Shown: piece after piece, positions 1 through 9,346 of the stretch
Layout of the letters: the number at the start of each line of letters is the position of its first letter
How positions within the stretch are numbered: the stretch's first letter is position 1
Source: Sediminibacterium salmoneum NBRC 103935
GTDB lineage: Bacteria > Bacteroidota > Bacteroidia > Chitinophagales > Chitinophagaceae
Length of the DNA stretch: 64,000 nucleotides
NCBI RefSeq assembly: GCF_000511175.1
Contig: NZ_KI866530.1
Coordinates: 3,102,064 to 3,166,063, forward strand
Reading direction: 5' to 3'
Notes under the pieces: generated by a model
The model's database searches: none
What the model saw: only the letters and a program-made list of their open reading frames with translations
Told to the model about the DNA's origin: nothing
Made by a program: the position numbers and the translations under genes

Positions 1-1860
1 GTGAACGATAGTCTTGTTCAGCTGATAGTAAAAACCAGTATCGCTAAAAATCATCAGCTCTTTGGTGTAAAAAAACAATCGGCAGAAGAGGAGTTCCTCT
101 CCAGTTTGCAATTGAGCGATTCCCTGCAGGGCTTGCTTACCAATGAGGTGGAAGAGAAAGGAAAAGCGCTTGCACTGCCTGCTGATGCTGGTCAGCCTTC
201 ATTAAAAGTATTTGAAGACAGTGTACAATTTATGTATGGTTTGCGTGTAAAGGCAGCAGACCAAGTATCTGTTAGCGGTCAGTTTAACTGGCTGGCCAAA
301 TCCGGAGACCAGTATCCGAGTGGAGTAGAAAATTTTGTAGTTGATATACCGGCTGCTACTGCAACAGAAACCAGTGCGGAGGATGATATTGCGAACCAGA
401 GTTTATGGCAGATTTTTCTGCTGACTTTTTTAACCGGGTTGCTGGCAGTAATTACGCCCTGTGTGTTTCCATTGATTCCTGTTACGGTGAGTTTCTTTTT
501 AAAAAGAAGTAAAACAAGGGTAGAGGGCATTCGCAACGCATTGTGGTATTCCATTTCCATCATTGGCATTTACACCATTCCAACCATATTGCTGGTCTTG
601 TTATTTGGCGATGATATTCTGTATCAGATTTCAACCAGTGCCATTTCCAATTTATTATTCTTTGCCATCTTTTTGGTATTTGCCATTTCCTTCTTTGGTG
701 CTTTTGAACTGCAATTGCCCAATAGCTGGGCCAATAAGGCAGATCAGAAAGCAGGAAAGGGTGGATTGGGTGGTATCTTTTTCATGGCGCTTACACTGGT
801 AATTGTTTCTTTCTCCTGCACGGGTCCTATTGTAGGAACATTGCTTGGACAAACCAGTACAGGTGGGGTAAGTACTGCACCCATTATAGGTATGCTGGGT
901 TTTGGGGTGGGATTGGCATTGCCGTTTTCACTATTCGCATTCTTTCCATCGATGCTGCAGTCATTGCCAAAGAGCGGAGGATGGCTGAATTCAGTGAAAG
1001 TAAGTTTTGGCTTTATTGAGCTTGCACTGGCATTGAAATTTTTATCGAACGTAGATTTAATTTATCACTGGCGTTTATTAGACAGAGATGTTTTTCTGGT
1101 ATTGTGGATTGTGATTTTTGTATTGCTTGGTATTTATTTATTGGGCAAACTGAAGTTCTCACACGATAGTGATCTGCCGTATATATCAGTGCCCCGTTTG
1201 TTTTTTGCCATGGCTTCTTTTTCCTTTGCCTTGTATATATTACCGGGTTTATGGGGAGCACCATTAAGACACTTGAGTGGATTCATTCCTCCGGATGGAA
1301 CGCAGGAATTTAACCTGGATGCATTGAAGTATCAGATTGGAAATGCCCCGGCATCCGGCACCAATACGGGTTCACTGGCCGCACCACCCAAAAGACTTGC
1401 GGATAAACTGCACGTGCCTTATGGTTTGGTTGCCTATTTTACACTGGAGGAAGGAATGGCTGCGGCCAAAGCATTGAATAAGCCTGTAATGCTCGACTTT
1501 ACGGGGCATAGCTGCGCCAATTGCCGCAAGATGGAAAAGGAAGTATGGAAAGATCCGGAAGTATTGAAGAGAATGAAGGAGAACTTTGTACTGGTGAGTT
1601 TATATGTGGATGAATCTACTCCTTTACCTGCCGGTGAGCAATACACCAAAAAAGACGGAGACAAAGTGTTAACAGAAGGAGACAAGAACCTCGATTATGA
1701 AATAACACAGTTCGGGTTTAATGCGCAGCCTCTGTACATGTTCTTAGATTTAGATGGTAAACCCTTAAGTAGTATTAAATACGGATACGATCCGGACATT
1801 AAAAAATTCATAGCACACTTGGATGCAGCGAAAGCCGCATTTGACGCAAAAGGCAAATAG
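1..1860 (+). CDS. dsbD: Thiol:disulfide interchange protein DsbD, 5' end cut by the window
   Basis: Carries electrons from cytoplasmic thioredoxin across the inner membrane to periplasmic disulfide reductases and cytochrome c maturation. About 130 residues of N-terminal periplasmic domain are visible, then roughly eight membrane segments starting near residue 136. The two conserved membrane cysteines lie in TPCVFPLIP (C154) and SFSCTGPIVG (about residue 277). A C-terminal thioredoxin-like domain carries the CANC active site at residues 505-508. The GTG at position 1 is probably an internal codon, so the true start and signal peptide lie outside the window. It is followed by a hairpin terminator. 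The family is clear from the membrane cysteines plus CxxC domain; only the N-terminus is unknown. Confidence 0.93.
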   Translation: MNDSLVQLIVKTSIAKNHQLFGVKKQSAEEEFLSSLQLSDSLQGLLTNEVEEKGKALALPADAGQPSLKVFEDSVQFMYGLRVKAADQVSVSGQFNWLAKSGDQYPSGVENFVVDIPAATATETSAEDDIANQSLWQIFLLTFLTGLLAVITPCVFPLIPVTVSFFLKRSKTRVEGIRNALWYSISIIGIYTIPTILLVLLFGDDILYQISTSAISNLLFFAIFLVFAISFFGAFELQLPNSWANKADQKAGKGGLGGIFFMALTLVIVSFSCTGPIVGTLLGQTSTGGVSTAPIIGMLGFGVGLALPFSLFAFFPSMLQSLPKSGGWLNSVKVSFGFIELALALKFLSNVDLIYHWRLLDRDVFLVLWIVIFVLLGIYLLGKLKFSHDSDLPYISVPRLFFAMASFSFALYILPGLWGAPLRHLSGFIPPDGTQEFNLDALKYQIGNAPASGTNTGSLAAPPKRLADKLHVPYGLVAYFTLEEGMAAAKALNKPVMLDFTGHSCANCRKMEKEVWKDPEVLKRMKENFVLVSLYVDESTPLPAGEQYTKKDGDKVLTEGDKNLDYEITQFGFNAQPLYMFLDLDGKPLSSIKYGYDPDIKKFIAHLDAAKAAFDAKGK

Positions 1861-1907
1861 GATTGGTAGTAACAATACAATCATTTGCAAAGTGTATACA
1901 ACTAATA

Positions 1908-1937
1908 AAAAAGCCCCGAAGTTTTCGGGGCTTTTTG
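1908..1937. terminator. Bidirectional rho-independent terminator between dsbD and the sigma factor gene
   Basis: AGCCCCGAA and TTCGGGGCT form a 9-bp stem with a 2-nt tip, flanked by A5-6 on the left and T5 on the right. It lies between convergent genes and can serve both strands. Confidence 0.9.
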
Positions 1938-1953
1938 TTTATCCTATGCAAAA

Positions 1954-2535
1954 CTATAAAGCGATTTGTTTTTCCACCATCATTTTTCTAAGGTTGATTA
2001 AACCATAGCGCATCCTGCCCAAAGCCGTATTGATGCTGCAATTGGTAATTTCAGCAATTTCCTTGAAGCTCAGGTTGGCATAATGTCTGAGTACGATAAT
2101 TTCTCTTTGTTCTTCCGGTAACAGATCCAGCATTTTTCTTACACGGTCATGGCTTTGGCCCTGCATGATTTTGCCATCCGGACCTTCTTCTGAAATCTGC
2201 AGTACATCAAAAATATCTTTGTTGTCGCTGGTTTTAATGGCCGGAGTACGCTTTACTTTTCTGAAGTAGTCTACGCATAGGTTGTGAGAGATTCTCAATG
2301 CCCAGGGTAAGAACTTGCCTTCTTCGGTGTAGCGCTTGTTTTTCAGGGTATCAATAATTTTGATAAAGACGTCCTGGAAAAGATCTTCTGCCAGATAAGT
2401 GTCTTTAACAAAAAACAAAATAGAGGAAAATATTTTGTCTTTATAACGGTAGATAAGGGTTTCAAAAGCATCGGTGTCCCCATCTTGAAATGCCCTTATC
2501 AGCTCTGTATCAGACGCATGGTCTAATGTTCTCAT
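1954..2535 (-). CDS. ECF-type RNA polymerase sigma factor
   Basis: A 193-residue sigma70-family factor with only regions 2 and 4. Region 2 spans about residues 22-92 (DLFQDVFIKII, then ALRISHNLCVDYFRK). Region 4, about residues 130-185, has the helix-turn-helix stretch LSFKEIAEITNCSINTALG. It would direct RNA polymerase to a dedicated promoter set. No anti-sigma gene is adjacent: the neighbours are convergent dsbD and divergent uvrA, so it may be a free-standing Bacteroidota RpoE-like sigma that does not rely on a linked FecR-type partner. The ATG at 2535 gives a normal-length N-terminus. The target regulon cannot be read from this window. Confidence 0.92.
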   Translation of the reverse strand: MRTLDHASDTELIRAFQDGDTDAFETLIYRYKDKIFSSILFFVKDTYLAEDLFQDVFIKIIDTLKNKRYTEEGKFLPWALRISHNLCVDYFRKVKRTPAIKTSDNKDIFDVLQISEEGPDGKIMQGQSHDRVRKMLDLLPEEQREIIVLRHYANLSFKEIAEITNCSINTALGRMRYGLINLRKMMVEKQIAL

Positions 2536-2749
2536 AGTTTAGGTTTTTGAGTCAGGATTAAAATCAGGATATTGGACAACGATTTTTTAAATCCTGAACA
2601 AAATAGAAATGTTTTGCTTACGGAAATCCTTTGTGGAAATCAAGTTGGAGAGGCTTTAGGTTATTCACATCCTAAGTGATTGATTTTTTGGCCGTTATTT
2701 CTCTTTTCTTCAACCAAAGCTGTAATAATCTGTTTAATTTGTGAACCCT

Positions 2750-5566
2750 ATGGCAAAGAGCAAAAACACAGCAGAATCCACCGATATATTGGTTTGTGGA
2801 GCAAGAACCCATAACCTGAAGAATGTTACCGTTTCTTTTCCACGCAATAAACTGATTGTAGTAACCGGCGTATCGGGCAGTGGAAAATCCTCTTTAACCA
2901 TTGATACGCTTTTTGCAGAAGGACAGAGAAGATATGCAGAAAGTTTAAGTGCCTACGCCAGACAATTCATGTCGCGTATGGTTAAACCCGATGTGGATTA
3001 TATAAAGGGATTATGTCCTGCTATTGCCATTGAACAGAAAGTAATAACCCGTACACCCCGAAGTACAGTAGGCAGTATGACGGAGATTTATGATTACCTG
3101 CGTTTGTTATTTGCAAGGGTGGGTAAAACCATTTCACCCATTAGTGGCAAGGAAGTAAGAAAAGATGAAGTGTCAGATGTATTGCAAACCGTGCAGGCAT
3201 TGGCAGAAGGAGATAAAATTGTTTTTCTGGTAGCATTTCAACAACACGCCAACCGGGAAATCAGGGAGGAACTAAATATATTGATGCAAAAAGGTTTTTC
3301 CAGAATGTTCCTGATGCAGAAAGGCAAACCCGGAAAACCTGTGCGCATAGAAGAGTTGCTTGAAATGAACAACGCGGAACTGGCTAAAGACTGGAAGTTG
3401 CATGCATCCAATTACTATGTGCTGATTGACCGCTTTGTTGTTAAAGCATTGGAAGAAGAAGACCTGCATCGGCTGGCCGATTCAATCGGTACAGCTTTTT
3501 TTGAAGGACATGGAAAAATGCTCATTGAAATTAACGGAGAAAAGCTGGTACACTTTAGTAATCAGTTTGAAGCAGATGGGAAGGTATTTGAAGAGCCCAG
3601 CCCCAATTTGTTTTCATTTAATAATCCTTATGGCGCCTGTCCGCTATGTGAAGGTTTCGGACAAGTGCTGGGAATTGATCAGGATCTGGTGATTCCCGAT
3701 AAAAGATTGTCTTTGTATGAAAATGCAGTGGCGCCCTGGAAGGGAGAAAAAATGGGCTGGTGGAAAGAACAGTTCATGAAAAGCGCATCTAAAACAGGAT
3801 TCCCTATCCACAAGTCTATCATGGATTTAACAACAACGCAACTGGATCAATTGTGGAACGGTGCAGGCGGCGCATTGGGTATCCATGATTTCTTTAAGGA
3901 GGTAGAACAGAACTTATATAAAGTACAGTACAGGGTATTATTGAGTCGCTACAGGGGAAGAACCACCTGTACTTCCTGTAATGGTTACAGGTTAAGAGAA
4001 GATGCATTGTATATAAAAATAAGAGGAAGGCATATAGCTGAGTTATGCAATATGCCGGTAGCCGATCTGAAGCAATGGATAGATGGTATTGAATGGACCA
4101 ATCATGAATATGCCATTGGAAAAAGAATATTAGTAGAAGTACATCAGCGTCTGCAAACCTTACTGGATGTGGGTTTGGGGTATTTAACCCTGGACAGGCT
4201 GGCCAATACCCTGAGTGGGGGCGAAAGTCAGCGCATTCAGCTTACCCGAAACCTGGGAAGTAACCTGACCAACTCATTGTATATTTTAGATGAACCTTCC
4301 ATTGGTTTACATTCACGGGATACTGAACGCCTCATTGGTGTTTTAAAAACACTGCGCGATTTAGGTAATACGGTTGTGGTAGTGGAACACGATGAACTGA
4401 TGATGCGTGAAGCCGATCATATTATTGATATGGGCCCCCTGGCTTCTCATTTAGGAGGGGAAGTAGTAGCCAGCGGCGATTATGCCACCATCATTAAAGA
4501 CAAAAAAAGTTTAACAGGAAAATACTTAAGTGGTCAGCTACAGATTCAGGTTCCTAAAACACTGCGCAAATGGAACAGCAGTATAAAAGTAGAAGGAGCC
4601 AGACAGCATAATTTAAAAGACATCACCGTTGAATTTCCTCTGCATTGTTTTTGTGTGGTAGCAGGGGTGAGTGGTAGCGGAAAGACAACATTGGTAAAAC
4701 AAATATTATATCCCGGCATTCTGAAAATAAAAGGGGAAGCAGCGGAGAAAGTAGGCTTACATAAAGCAATTACGGGAGATATCGACAGCATATCTCATAT
4801 TGAAATGATCGACCAGCAACCGATTGGTAAATCTTCCCGTAGTAACCCAATCACCTATATCAAAGCCTACGATGCCATCAGGGATTTGTTTGCCAAACAG
4901 GGACTGGCCAAAATGCGCGGCTTTCAGCCCAAGCATTTTTCCTTTAATGTAGATGGAGGAAGATGCGATACCTGTAAGGGAGAAGGCGAGACTATTGTAG
5001 AAATGCAATTTCTGGCCGATGTGCATTTAACCTGTGAATCCTGTGGCGGCAAGCGTTTCAAGGAAGAAGTGCTGGAAGTAAAATACCAACAGGCATCCAT
5101 TCACGATATCCTGGAAATGAGTGTAGACGATGCCTATGAATTCTTTAAAGAAGAAAAGCAAATTCAGAAGGCCATCAAGACCTTGCAGGATGTGGGTCTG
5201 GGCTATATTAAATTAGGACAAAGCAGTAATACCTTAAGTGGAGGGGAAGCGCAGCGGGTAAAACTGGCCAGCTTCCTGGGAAAAGGAAAAGGCATTGGTC
5301 AAGTGCTCTTTATTTTTGACGAGCCCACAACCGGATTGCATTTTCATGATATACAGAAATTGCTCAACTCGTTCAATGCATTAATTGAACAAGGCCATTC
5401 GCTGATTGTAATTGAACACAATACAGATGTATTGAAGGCTGCCGACTGGTTAATTGAATTAGGACCTGAAGCGGGTGATAAAGGAGGTGAGCTGGTTTAT
5501 GCAGGCATACCTGCCGGAATTAAATCCAGTAAAAAAAGCATTACCAAACCCTTTATTGTAGCATAA
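2750..5566 (+). CDS. uvrA: Excinuclease ABC subunit UvrA
   Basis: Damage-recognition ATPase of nucleotide excision repair. Two ABC-type ATPase modules are present: Walker A GVSGSGKSS at residues 40-48 and a second GVSGSGKTT in the C-terminal half, with signatures LSGGESQRIQL and LSGGEAQRVKL and Walker B regions ending DEPSIGL and DEPTTGL. Zinc-binding pairs CPLC/CTSC and CDTC/CESC are visible. The CxxC pair that normally opens the first zinc module (before FSFNNPxGAC) is absent and replaced by Asp/Glu-rich sequence; I believe this variant occurs in other Bacteroidota. I chose the ATG at 2750 over the GTG at 2741. The length of about 938 residues is normal. The gene stands alone between a divergent sigma factor gene and a terminator. 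Confidence 0.95.
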   Translation: MAKSKNTAESTDILVCGARTHNLKNVTVSFPRNKLIVVTGVSGSGKSSLTIDTLFAEGQRRYAESLSAYARQFMSRMVKPDVDYIKGLCPAIAIEQKVITRTPRSTVGSMTEIYDYLRLLFARVGKTISPISGKEVRKDEVSDVLQTVQALAEGDKIVFLVAFQQHANREIREELNILMQKGFSRMFLMQKGKPGKPVRIEELLEMNNAELAKDWKLHASNYYVLIDRFVVKALEEEDLHRLADSIGTAFFEGHGKMLIEINGEKLVHFSNQFEADGKVFEEPSPNLFSFNNPYGACPLCEGFGQVLGIDQDLVIPDKRLSLYENAVAPWKGEKMGWWKEQFMKSASKTGFPIHKSIMDLTTTQLDQLWNGAGGALGIHDFFKEVEQNLYKVQYRVLLSRYRGRTTCTSCNGYRLREDALYIKIRGRHIAELCNMPVADLKQWIDGIEWTNHEYAIGKRILVEVHQRLQTLLDVGLGYLTLDRLANTLSGGESQRIQLTRNLGSNLTNSLYILDEPSIGLHSRDTERLIGVLKTLRDLGNTVVVVEHDELMMREADHIIDMGPLASHLGGEVVASGDYATIIKDKKSLTGKYLSGQLQIQVPKTLRKWNSSIKVEGARQHNLKDITVEFPLHCFCVVAGVSGSGKTTLVKQILYPGILKIKGEAAEKVGLHKAITGDIDSISHIEMIDQQPIGKSSRSNPITYIKAYDAIRDLFAKQGLAKMRGFQPKHFSFNVDGGRCDTCKGEGETIVEMQFLADVHLTCESCGGKRFKEEVLEVKYQQASIHDILEMSVDDAYEFFKEEKQIQKAIKTLQDVGLGYIKLGQSSNTLSGGEAQRVKLASFLGKGKGIGQVLFIFDEPTTGLHFHDIQKLLNSFNALIEQGHSLIVIEHNTDVLKAADWLIELGPEAGDKGGELVYAGIPAGIKSSKKSITKPFIVA

Positions 5567-5597
5567 AGAAAGCGCAATCATTGATTGCGCTTTCTTT
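5567..5597. terminator. Terminator after uvrA, shared with the convergent DUF4293 gene
   Basis: A near-perfect palindrome directly after the uvrA stop: AGAAAGCGCAATCA faces TGATTGCGCTTTCT with one base between them, followed by TTTT. The A-rich left side suits termination from the minus strand too. Confidence 0.88.
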
Positions 5598-5624
5598 TAG
5601 ATCTATCTATTTTAGCCGTACTAT

Positions 5625-6047
5625 CTATCTAAGTCGATCGGCGTTTTTTACCAGCTGTTCATCCTTGTAAATGCCCAGTGCTGCCAATACAAAAAATACC
5701 GGTATGGCAAAACTGATCAATGAAGTTAAATCTGTTTTGGATTCCGTAAAACCATTGCTGGCACTGAAGTACAGGGCAATCTGAATGCCGGACACCACCA
5801 ATATGGCAAGGGTAACCATTAATTGTCTTTTACGATCCTTGTACATAAAAATGGTTACCAATGCAGCAACAGCCAATGCAATGGCAATGATAGAAGTTAA
5901 GCTGCTTTCTAATGCAGTAAATTCCACCCATTCTTTTTCGTTGGTAGTGGTATTGATTCTATTGCCACTGAAAAAGGAGAACTGCGTACTCAATCCGCTC
6001 AGGCTGGCGGCCAGTAATAACCAGATACTTTGAATTCTTTGTAACAT
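5625..6047 (-). CDS. DUF4293 family four-helix membrane protein
   Basis: A 140-residue integral membrane protein. The opening MLQRIQSIWLLLAA and the small four-helix layout match the DUF4293 family found in Bacteroidota, which has no established function. Predicted membrane helices lie near residues 7-22, 48-66, 75-95 and 108-128, with a polar loop (GNRINTTTNEKEW) between helices 1 and 2. It ends convergently with uvrA and lies just downstream of glyA on the same strand (9-bp gap), so it may be co-transcribed with glyA. No catalytic motif is visible. Confidence 0.8.
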   Translation of the reverse strand: MLQRIQSIWLLLAASLSGLSTQFSFFSGNRINTTTNEKEWVEFTALESSLTSIIAIALAVAALVTIFMYKDRKRQLMVTLAILVVSGIQIALYFSASNGFTESKTDLTSLISFAIPVFFVLAALGIYKDEQLVKNADRLR

Positions 6048-6056
6048 AAATAGGGT

Positions 6057-7337
6057 TTAGCCCATTTCAGGGTATAATATAAATTGTTCCATAAAGGCAT
6101 TCACGTCTTTGCGAACCGCACCAATAACAGCGGTATCATCTGCATTCATCAGAACTTTATCAATGGCATCTACCACAAACGGCATATGTTCTTCTTTCAT
6201 TCCTCTGGTAGTAATGGCGGGAACACCAAAGCGGATACCAGAAGTAACAAACGCAGACTTGTCATCAAACGGAACCATATTTTTATTGGCAGTAATATCT
6301 GCCTGAACCAATACCTGTTCTGCTTTTTTACCGCTGATATTTTTATTTCTCAGGTCAATCAGCATCAGGTGATTATCGGTACCGCCGCTGATGATATGAT
6401 AGCCTCTGTTTACAAACTCTTTTGCCATTGCCTGTGCATTCTTTTGCACCTGCTGCTGATAAACCAGGAATTCATCGGATAAAATTTCTCCAAAAGCAAT
6501 TGCTTTTGCAGCAATCACGTGCTGCAAAGGTCCACCCTGAATGCCCGGGAACACAGCCATGTCGAGCAGATTGCTCATCATTCTGATATTTCCTTTTACA
6601 TCTTTTAGTCCCCAAGGATTTTCAAAATCCTTGTTCATCATAATTACGCCACCTCTGGGGCCGCGTAAGGTTTTATGGGTGGTAGAAGTTACAAAGTGAC
6701 AATGTTCAAAAGGAGAGTTCAATAATTTTTTAGCAATCAATCCGGCAGGGTGTGCAATATCTGCCAACACCAATGCACCTACTTCATCAGCTACTTTTCT
6801 AATTCTGGCATAATCCCAGTCTCTGCTATAGGCAGAAGCACCACAATAAATTAATTTCGGTTTTACTTCGCGGGCTTTTGCTTCCAGCATTTCATAATCA
6901 ATCAACCCCTCTTCTCTGGTAACACCATAAAAATGCGGACGATATAGTTTACCGGAATAGTTCACGGCACTGCCATGGGTTAAGTGTCCGCCCATACTCA
7001 GGTCTAAGCCCAAAGTTGCGTCACCTGGTTGCAATACGGCCAGTGCAACGGCTGCATTGGCCTGCGCACCACTATGGGGTTGTACGTTGGCATATTCAAC
7101 ACCAAAAATTTCTTTTAAACGATCAATGGCCAGCTGTTCGGTCTGGTCTACAATTTCACAGCCGGCATAGTATCTTCTGCCAGGATACCCTTCAGCGTAT
7201 TTATTGGTCATTACATTGCCCATGGCCTGCATTACCTGCAGACTGGTAAAATTTTCTGAAGCAATTAATTCAATTCCGTGTCTCTGTCTTTCTAATTCTT
7301 TTCTAATCAGGTCAAAAACCAGTGTATCTCTCTGCAT
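6057..7337 (-). CDS. glyA: Serine hydroxymethyltransferase
   Basis: PLP-dependent cytosolic enzyme that interconverts serine plus tetrahydrofolate with glycine plus 5,10-methylene-THF. Family signatures run in order: [14 protein letters not shown] near the N-terminus, [22 protein letters not shown] sequence (here with YYAGCE), HSGAQAN, and the PLP-lysine motif [14 protein letters not shown]. The ATG at 7337 gives [14 protein letters not shown]; a longer reading from 7355 would run into the promoter box. The length of about 426 residues is normal. A TAnnTTTG box lies 15 nt upstream. With folD (27329-28207) it contributes to one-carbon metabolism, but the two are not linked. Confidence 0.97.
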   Translation of the reverse strand: MQRDTLVFDLIRKELERQRHGIELIASENFTSLQVMQAMGNVMTNKYAEGYPGRRYYAGCEIVDQTEQLAIDRLKEIFGVEYANVQPHSGAQANAAVALAVLQPGDATLGLDLSMGGHLTHGSAVNYSGKLYRPHFYGVTREEGLIDYEMLEAKAREVKPKLIYCGASAYSRDWDYARIRKVADEVGALVLADIAHPAGLIAKKLLNSPFEHCHFVTSTTHKTLRGPRGGVIMMNKDFENPWGLKDVKGNIRMMSNLLDMAVFPGIQGGPLQHVIAAKAIAFGEILSDEFLVYQQQVQKNAQAMAKEFVNRGYHIISGGTDNHLMLIDLRNKNISGKKAEQVLVQADITANKNMVPFDDKSAFVTSGIRFGVPAITTRGMKEEHMPFVVDAIDKVLMNADDTAVIGAVRKDVNAFMEQFILYPEMG

Positions 7338-7352
7338 GAAGTGTATTTTTGT

Positions 7353-7360
7353 CAAATTTA
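7353..7360 (-). promoter_or_regulatory. Bacteroidota -7 promoter box for glyA
   Basis: On the minus strand the sequence reads TAAATTTG, an exact match to TAnnTTTG, 15 nt before the glyA ATG at 7337. Confidence 0.6.
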
Positions 7361-7396
7361 CGCGTTATTTACTATTTTACAGCCCCATTTGACCTT

Positions 7397-8389
7397 ATGA
7401 AAGCGATTATACCCGTAGCAGGAGCAGGAACAAAACTTAGACCCCATACCTATACCCAACCCAAGGCTTTGATTCCAATTGCGGGCAAAACCATTCTGAG
7501 CTTTATTGTGGATCAGTTAAGAGAGGCGGGGATACACGAATTTATTTTTATTGTTGGCTATTTAGGAGAGAAAATTCAGGACTATGTTAAACAGACCTAT
7601 CCTGACCTGACCACCCATTTTGTTTTTCAAAACGAACGTCAGGGTACCGGACATGCCATTGAATTAACCAAGTCGATTGTAGGGAACGATGAAGTGTTTG
7701 TGGTTTTAGGAGACACCATTTGCGAATACGATGTTAAGGAAGTAGTAGAAAGTCCATACAGTATGTTAGGGGTAAAGAAAGTAGATGACCCCAGGAATTT
7801 TGGTGTGGCCACCATTGGAGAAGACGGATTTATAGAACAGGTAGTAGAGAAGCCCGCCATACCGAAAAGCAATATGGCCTTGGTGGGATTGTATAAGATT
7901 AAAGAAACCCAATACCTGTTCGAATGCCTGCATCACTTGTTTATGCAGGATATTAAAACACAGGGAGAATACAACCTGACCGATGCCCTGGATTGCATGA
8001 TACAAAGAGGCGCCAAGTTCCAGTATTTTAAAGTGAAAAACTGGTTCGATTGTGGCAAGAAGGAAAGTTTGTTAGAGAGCAATGCTACACTCCTGAAAAA
8101 ATTTGGGGGTAATATTCAGTATATACACGACTTTAAAGACACCATTATTATACCTCCGGTAAGTATTGCGCCGGGTTGCGATATCTCGCATTCCATCATT
8201 GGGCCGCATGTGGCCATTGGTGCCAATACTACGGTTAAGCACTCCATTATCAGAGACAGCATTATTGGTTCTTATACCAGTTTGTTTGAAGTGGTATTGG
8301 ATAATTCCTTAATTGGAAGCGATGCTTCGGTAAAAGGATTAAGCCGCAGTCTGAACATTGGAGACAATACCGAAATTGATTTTGGTTAA
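7397..8389 (+). CDS. Sugar-phosphate nucleotidyltransferase (RmlA/GlmU-type)
   Basis: Transfers a nucleotide from an NTP to a sugar 1-phosphate to make an NDP-sugar for envelope glycans. The N-terminal Rossmann-like domain opens with MKAIIPVAGAGTKLRPHTYT and PKALIPIAGK, the nucleotidyltransferase signature (here GAGTKLRP rather than the usual GxGTRLxP). FVVLGDTI supplies the metal-binding Asp. From about residue 250, hexapeptide repeats (IAPGCDISHSIIGPHVAIGANT) form a short left-handed beta-helix. The ATG at 7397 is preferred over 7349 because the protein then starts exactly at the family's first strand. The 3' end overlaps the convergent FabK-like gene by 4 bp. The exact sugar and base are not decidable from sequence. 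Confidence 0.88.
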   Translation: MKAIIPVAGAGTKLRPHTYTQPKALIPIAGKTILSFIVDQLREAGIHEFIFIVGYLGEKIQDYVKQTYPDLTTHFVFQNERQGTGHAIELTKSIVGNDEVFVVLGDTICEYDVKEVVESPYSMLGVKKVDDPRNFGVATIGEDGFIEQVVEKPAIPKSNMALVGLYKIKETQYLFECLHHLFMQDIKTQGEYNLTDALDCMIQRGAKFQYFKVKNWFDCGKKESLLESNATLLKKFGGNIQYIHDFKDTIIIPPVSIAPGCDISHSIIGPHVAIGANTTVKHSIIRDSIIGSYTSLFEVVLDNSLIGSDASVKGLSRSLNIGDNTEIDFG

Positions 8390-9342
8390 AGCTTAGGCAT
8401 GCGATCTGCGCAGGCATTATAGTCTGCAATCATTTCTGCAACTATATCTGCTGCAGGTTTTATTTCATGAATTAAAGCCGCTACCTGACCAATTTCCAGT
8501 TCCCCTTCTTTCAGGTCTCCTTCGAACATGCCTTTTTTAGCGCGTGCCCTGCCTAACAAATGCGAAAGTTCTGCTTCATCTGCTCCGCGTTTTTCTGCAT
8601 CTGCTACCTGCTGAAAAAATTCATTTTTCAGTAAACGAACCGGTACCAGTTTTTTCAGACTTAATTGGGTATCACCTTCTCCTGCGGCTACTACTGCTTC
8701 TTTAAAATGAATATGGGAAGAAGCTTCCGGTGTACAAACAAAACGACTACCCACCTGAACGCCATCTGCACCCAGTGCAATGGCTGCATACATTTGCTGA
8801 CCGGTAGCAATGCCACCGGCAGCAATTAAGGGAATCGTAATTTTTTTGCGCACAGCAGGAATCAACACCAGGGTAGTGGTTTCTTCTCTACCATTGTGAC
8901 CGCCCGCTTCAAAACCTTCCGCTACTACCGCATCACAACCCGCTTCCTGTGCCTTCAATGCAAATTTGGAACTGCTTACTACATGCACCACTTTGATGCC
9001 ATGCGATTTAAACAATCCGGTATAGGTTTTTGGATTTCCCGCACTGGTAAAAACAATGGGTACTTTTTCTTCAATGATAATTTGTATCAACTGATCAAGG
9101 TCCGGATACAATAAAGGAATATTAACAGCAAAGGGATTAAGGGTCGCCGCCTTACACTGACGGATATGTTCTCTCAATACATCGGGATACATAGAGCCTG
9201 CGCCAATAATACCAAGGCCTCCTGCATTGCTTACTGCACTGGCCAGTTTCCATCCGCTGGCCCAGATCATGCCAGCCTGTATAATGGGATATTGAATGCC
9301 TAATAAAGCGGTAAGCTGATTGGGTTGGCCGATGATTTGCAT
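8386..9342 (-). CDS. FabK / nitronate monooxygenase-family flavoprotein
   Basis: An FMN-dependent TIM-barrel enzyme of 318 residues. Motifs run in order: PIIQAGMIWASG, AVSNAGGLGIIGAGSM, TSAGNPKTY, AEGFEAGGHNGREE, IPLIAAGGIATG and ADGVQVGSRFVCT. This order and the C-terminal tail match both enoyl-ACP reductase II (FabK) and the nitronate monooxygenase family; the overall pattern looks closer to FabK. It therefore either reduces trans-2-enoyl-ACP in fatty-acid elongation or detoxifies nitronates. It starts 4 bp after the SDR stop on the same strand, so the SDR and this oxidoreductase are probably co-transcribed. Substrate assignment is inference. Confidence 0.85.
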   Translation of the reverse strand: MQIIGQPNQLTALLGIQYPIIQAGMIWASGWKLASAVSNAGGLGIIGAGSMYPDVLREHIRQCKAATLNPFAVNIPLLYPDLDQLIQIIIEEKVPIVFTSAGNPKTYTGLFKSHGIKVVHVVSSSKFALKAQEAGCDAVVAEGFEAGGHNGREETTTLVLIPAVRKKITIPLIAAGGIATGQQMYAAIALGADGVQVGSRFVCTPEASSHIHFKEAVVAAGEGDTQLSLKKLVPVRLLKNEFFQQVADAEKRGADEAELSHLLGRARAKKGMFEGDLKEGELEIGQVAALIHEIKPAADIVAEMIADYNACADRMPKL

Positions 9343-9346
9343 AAGG

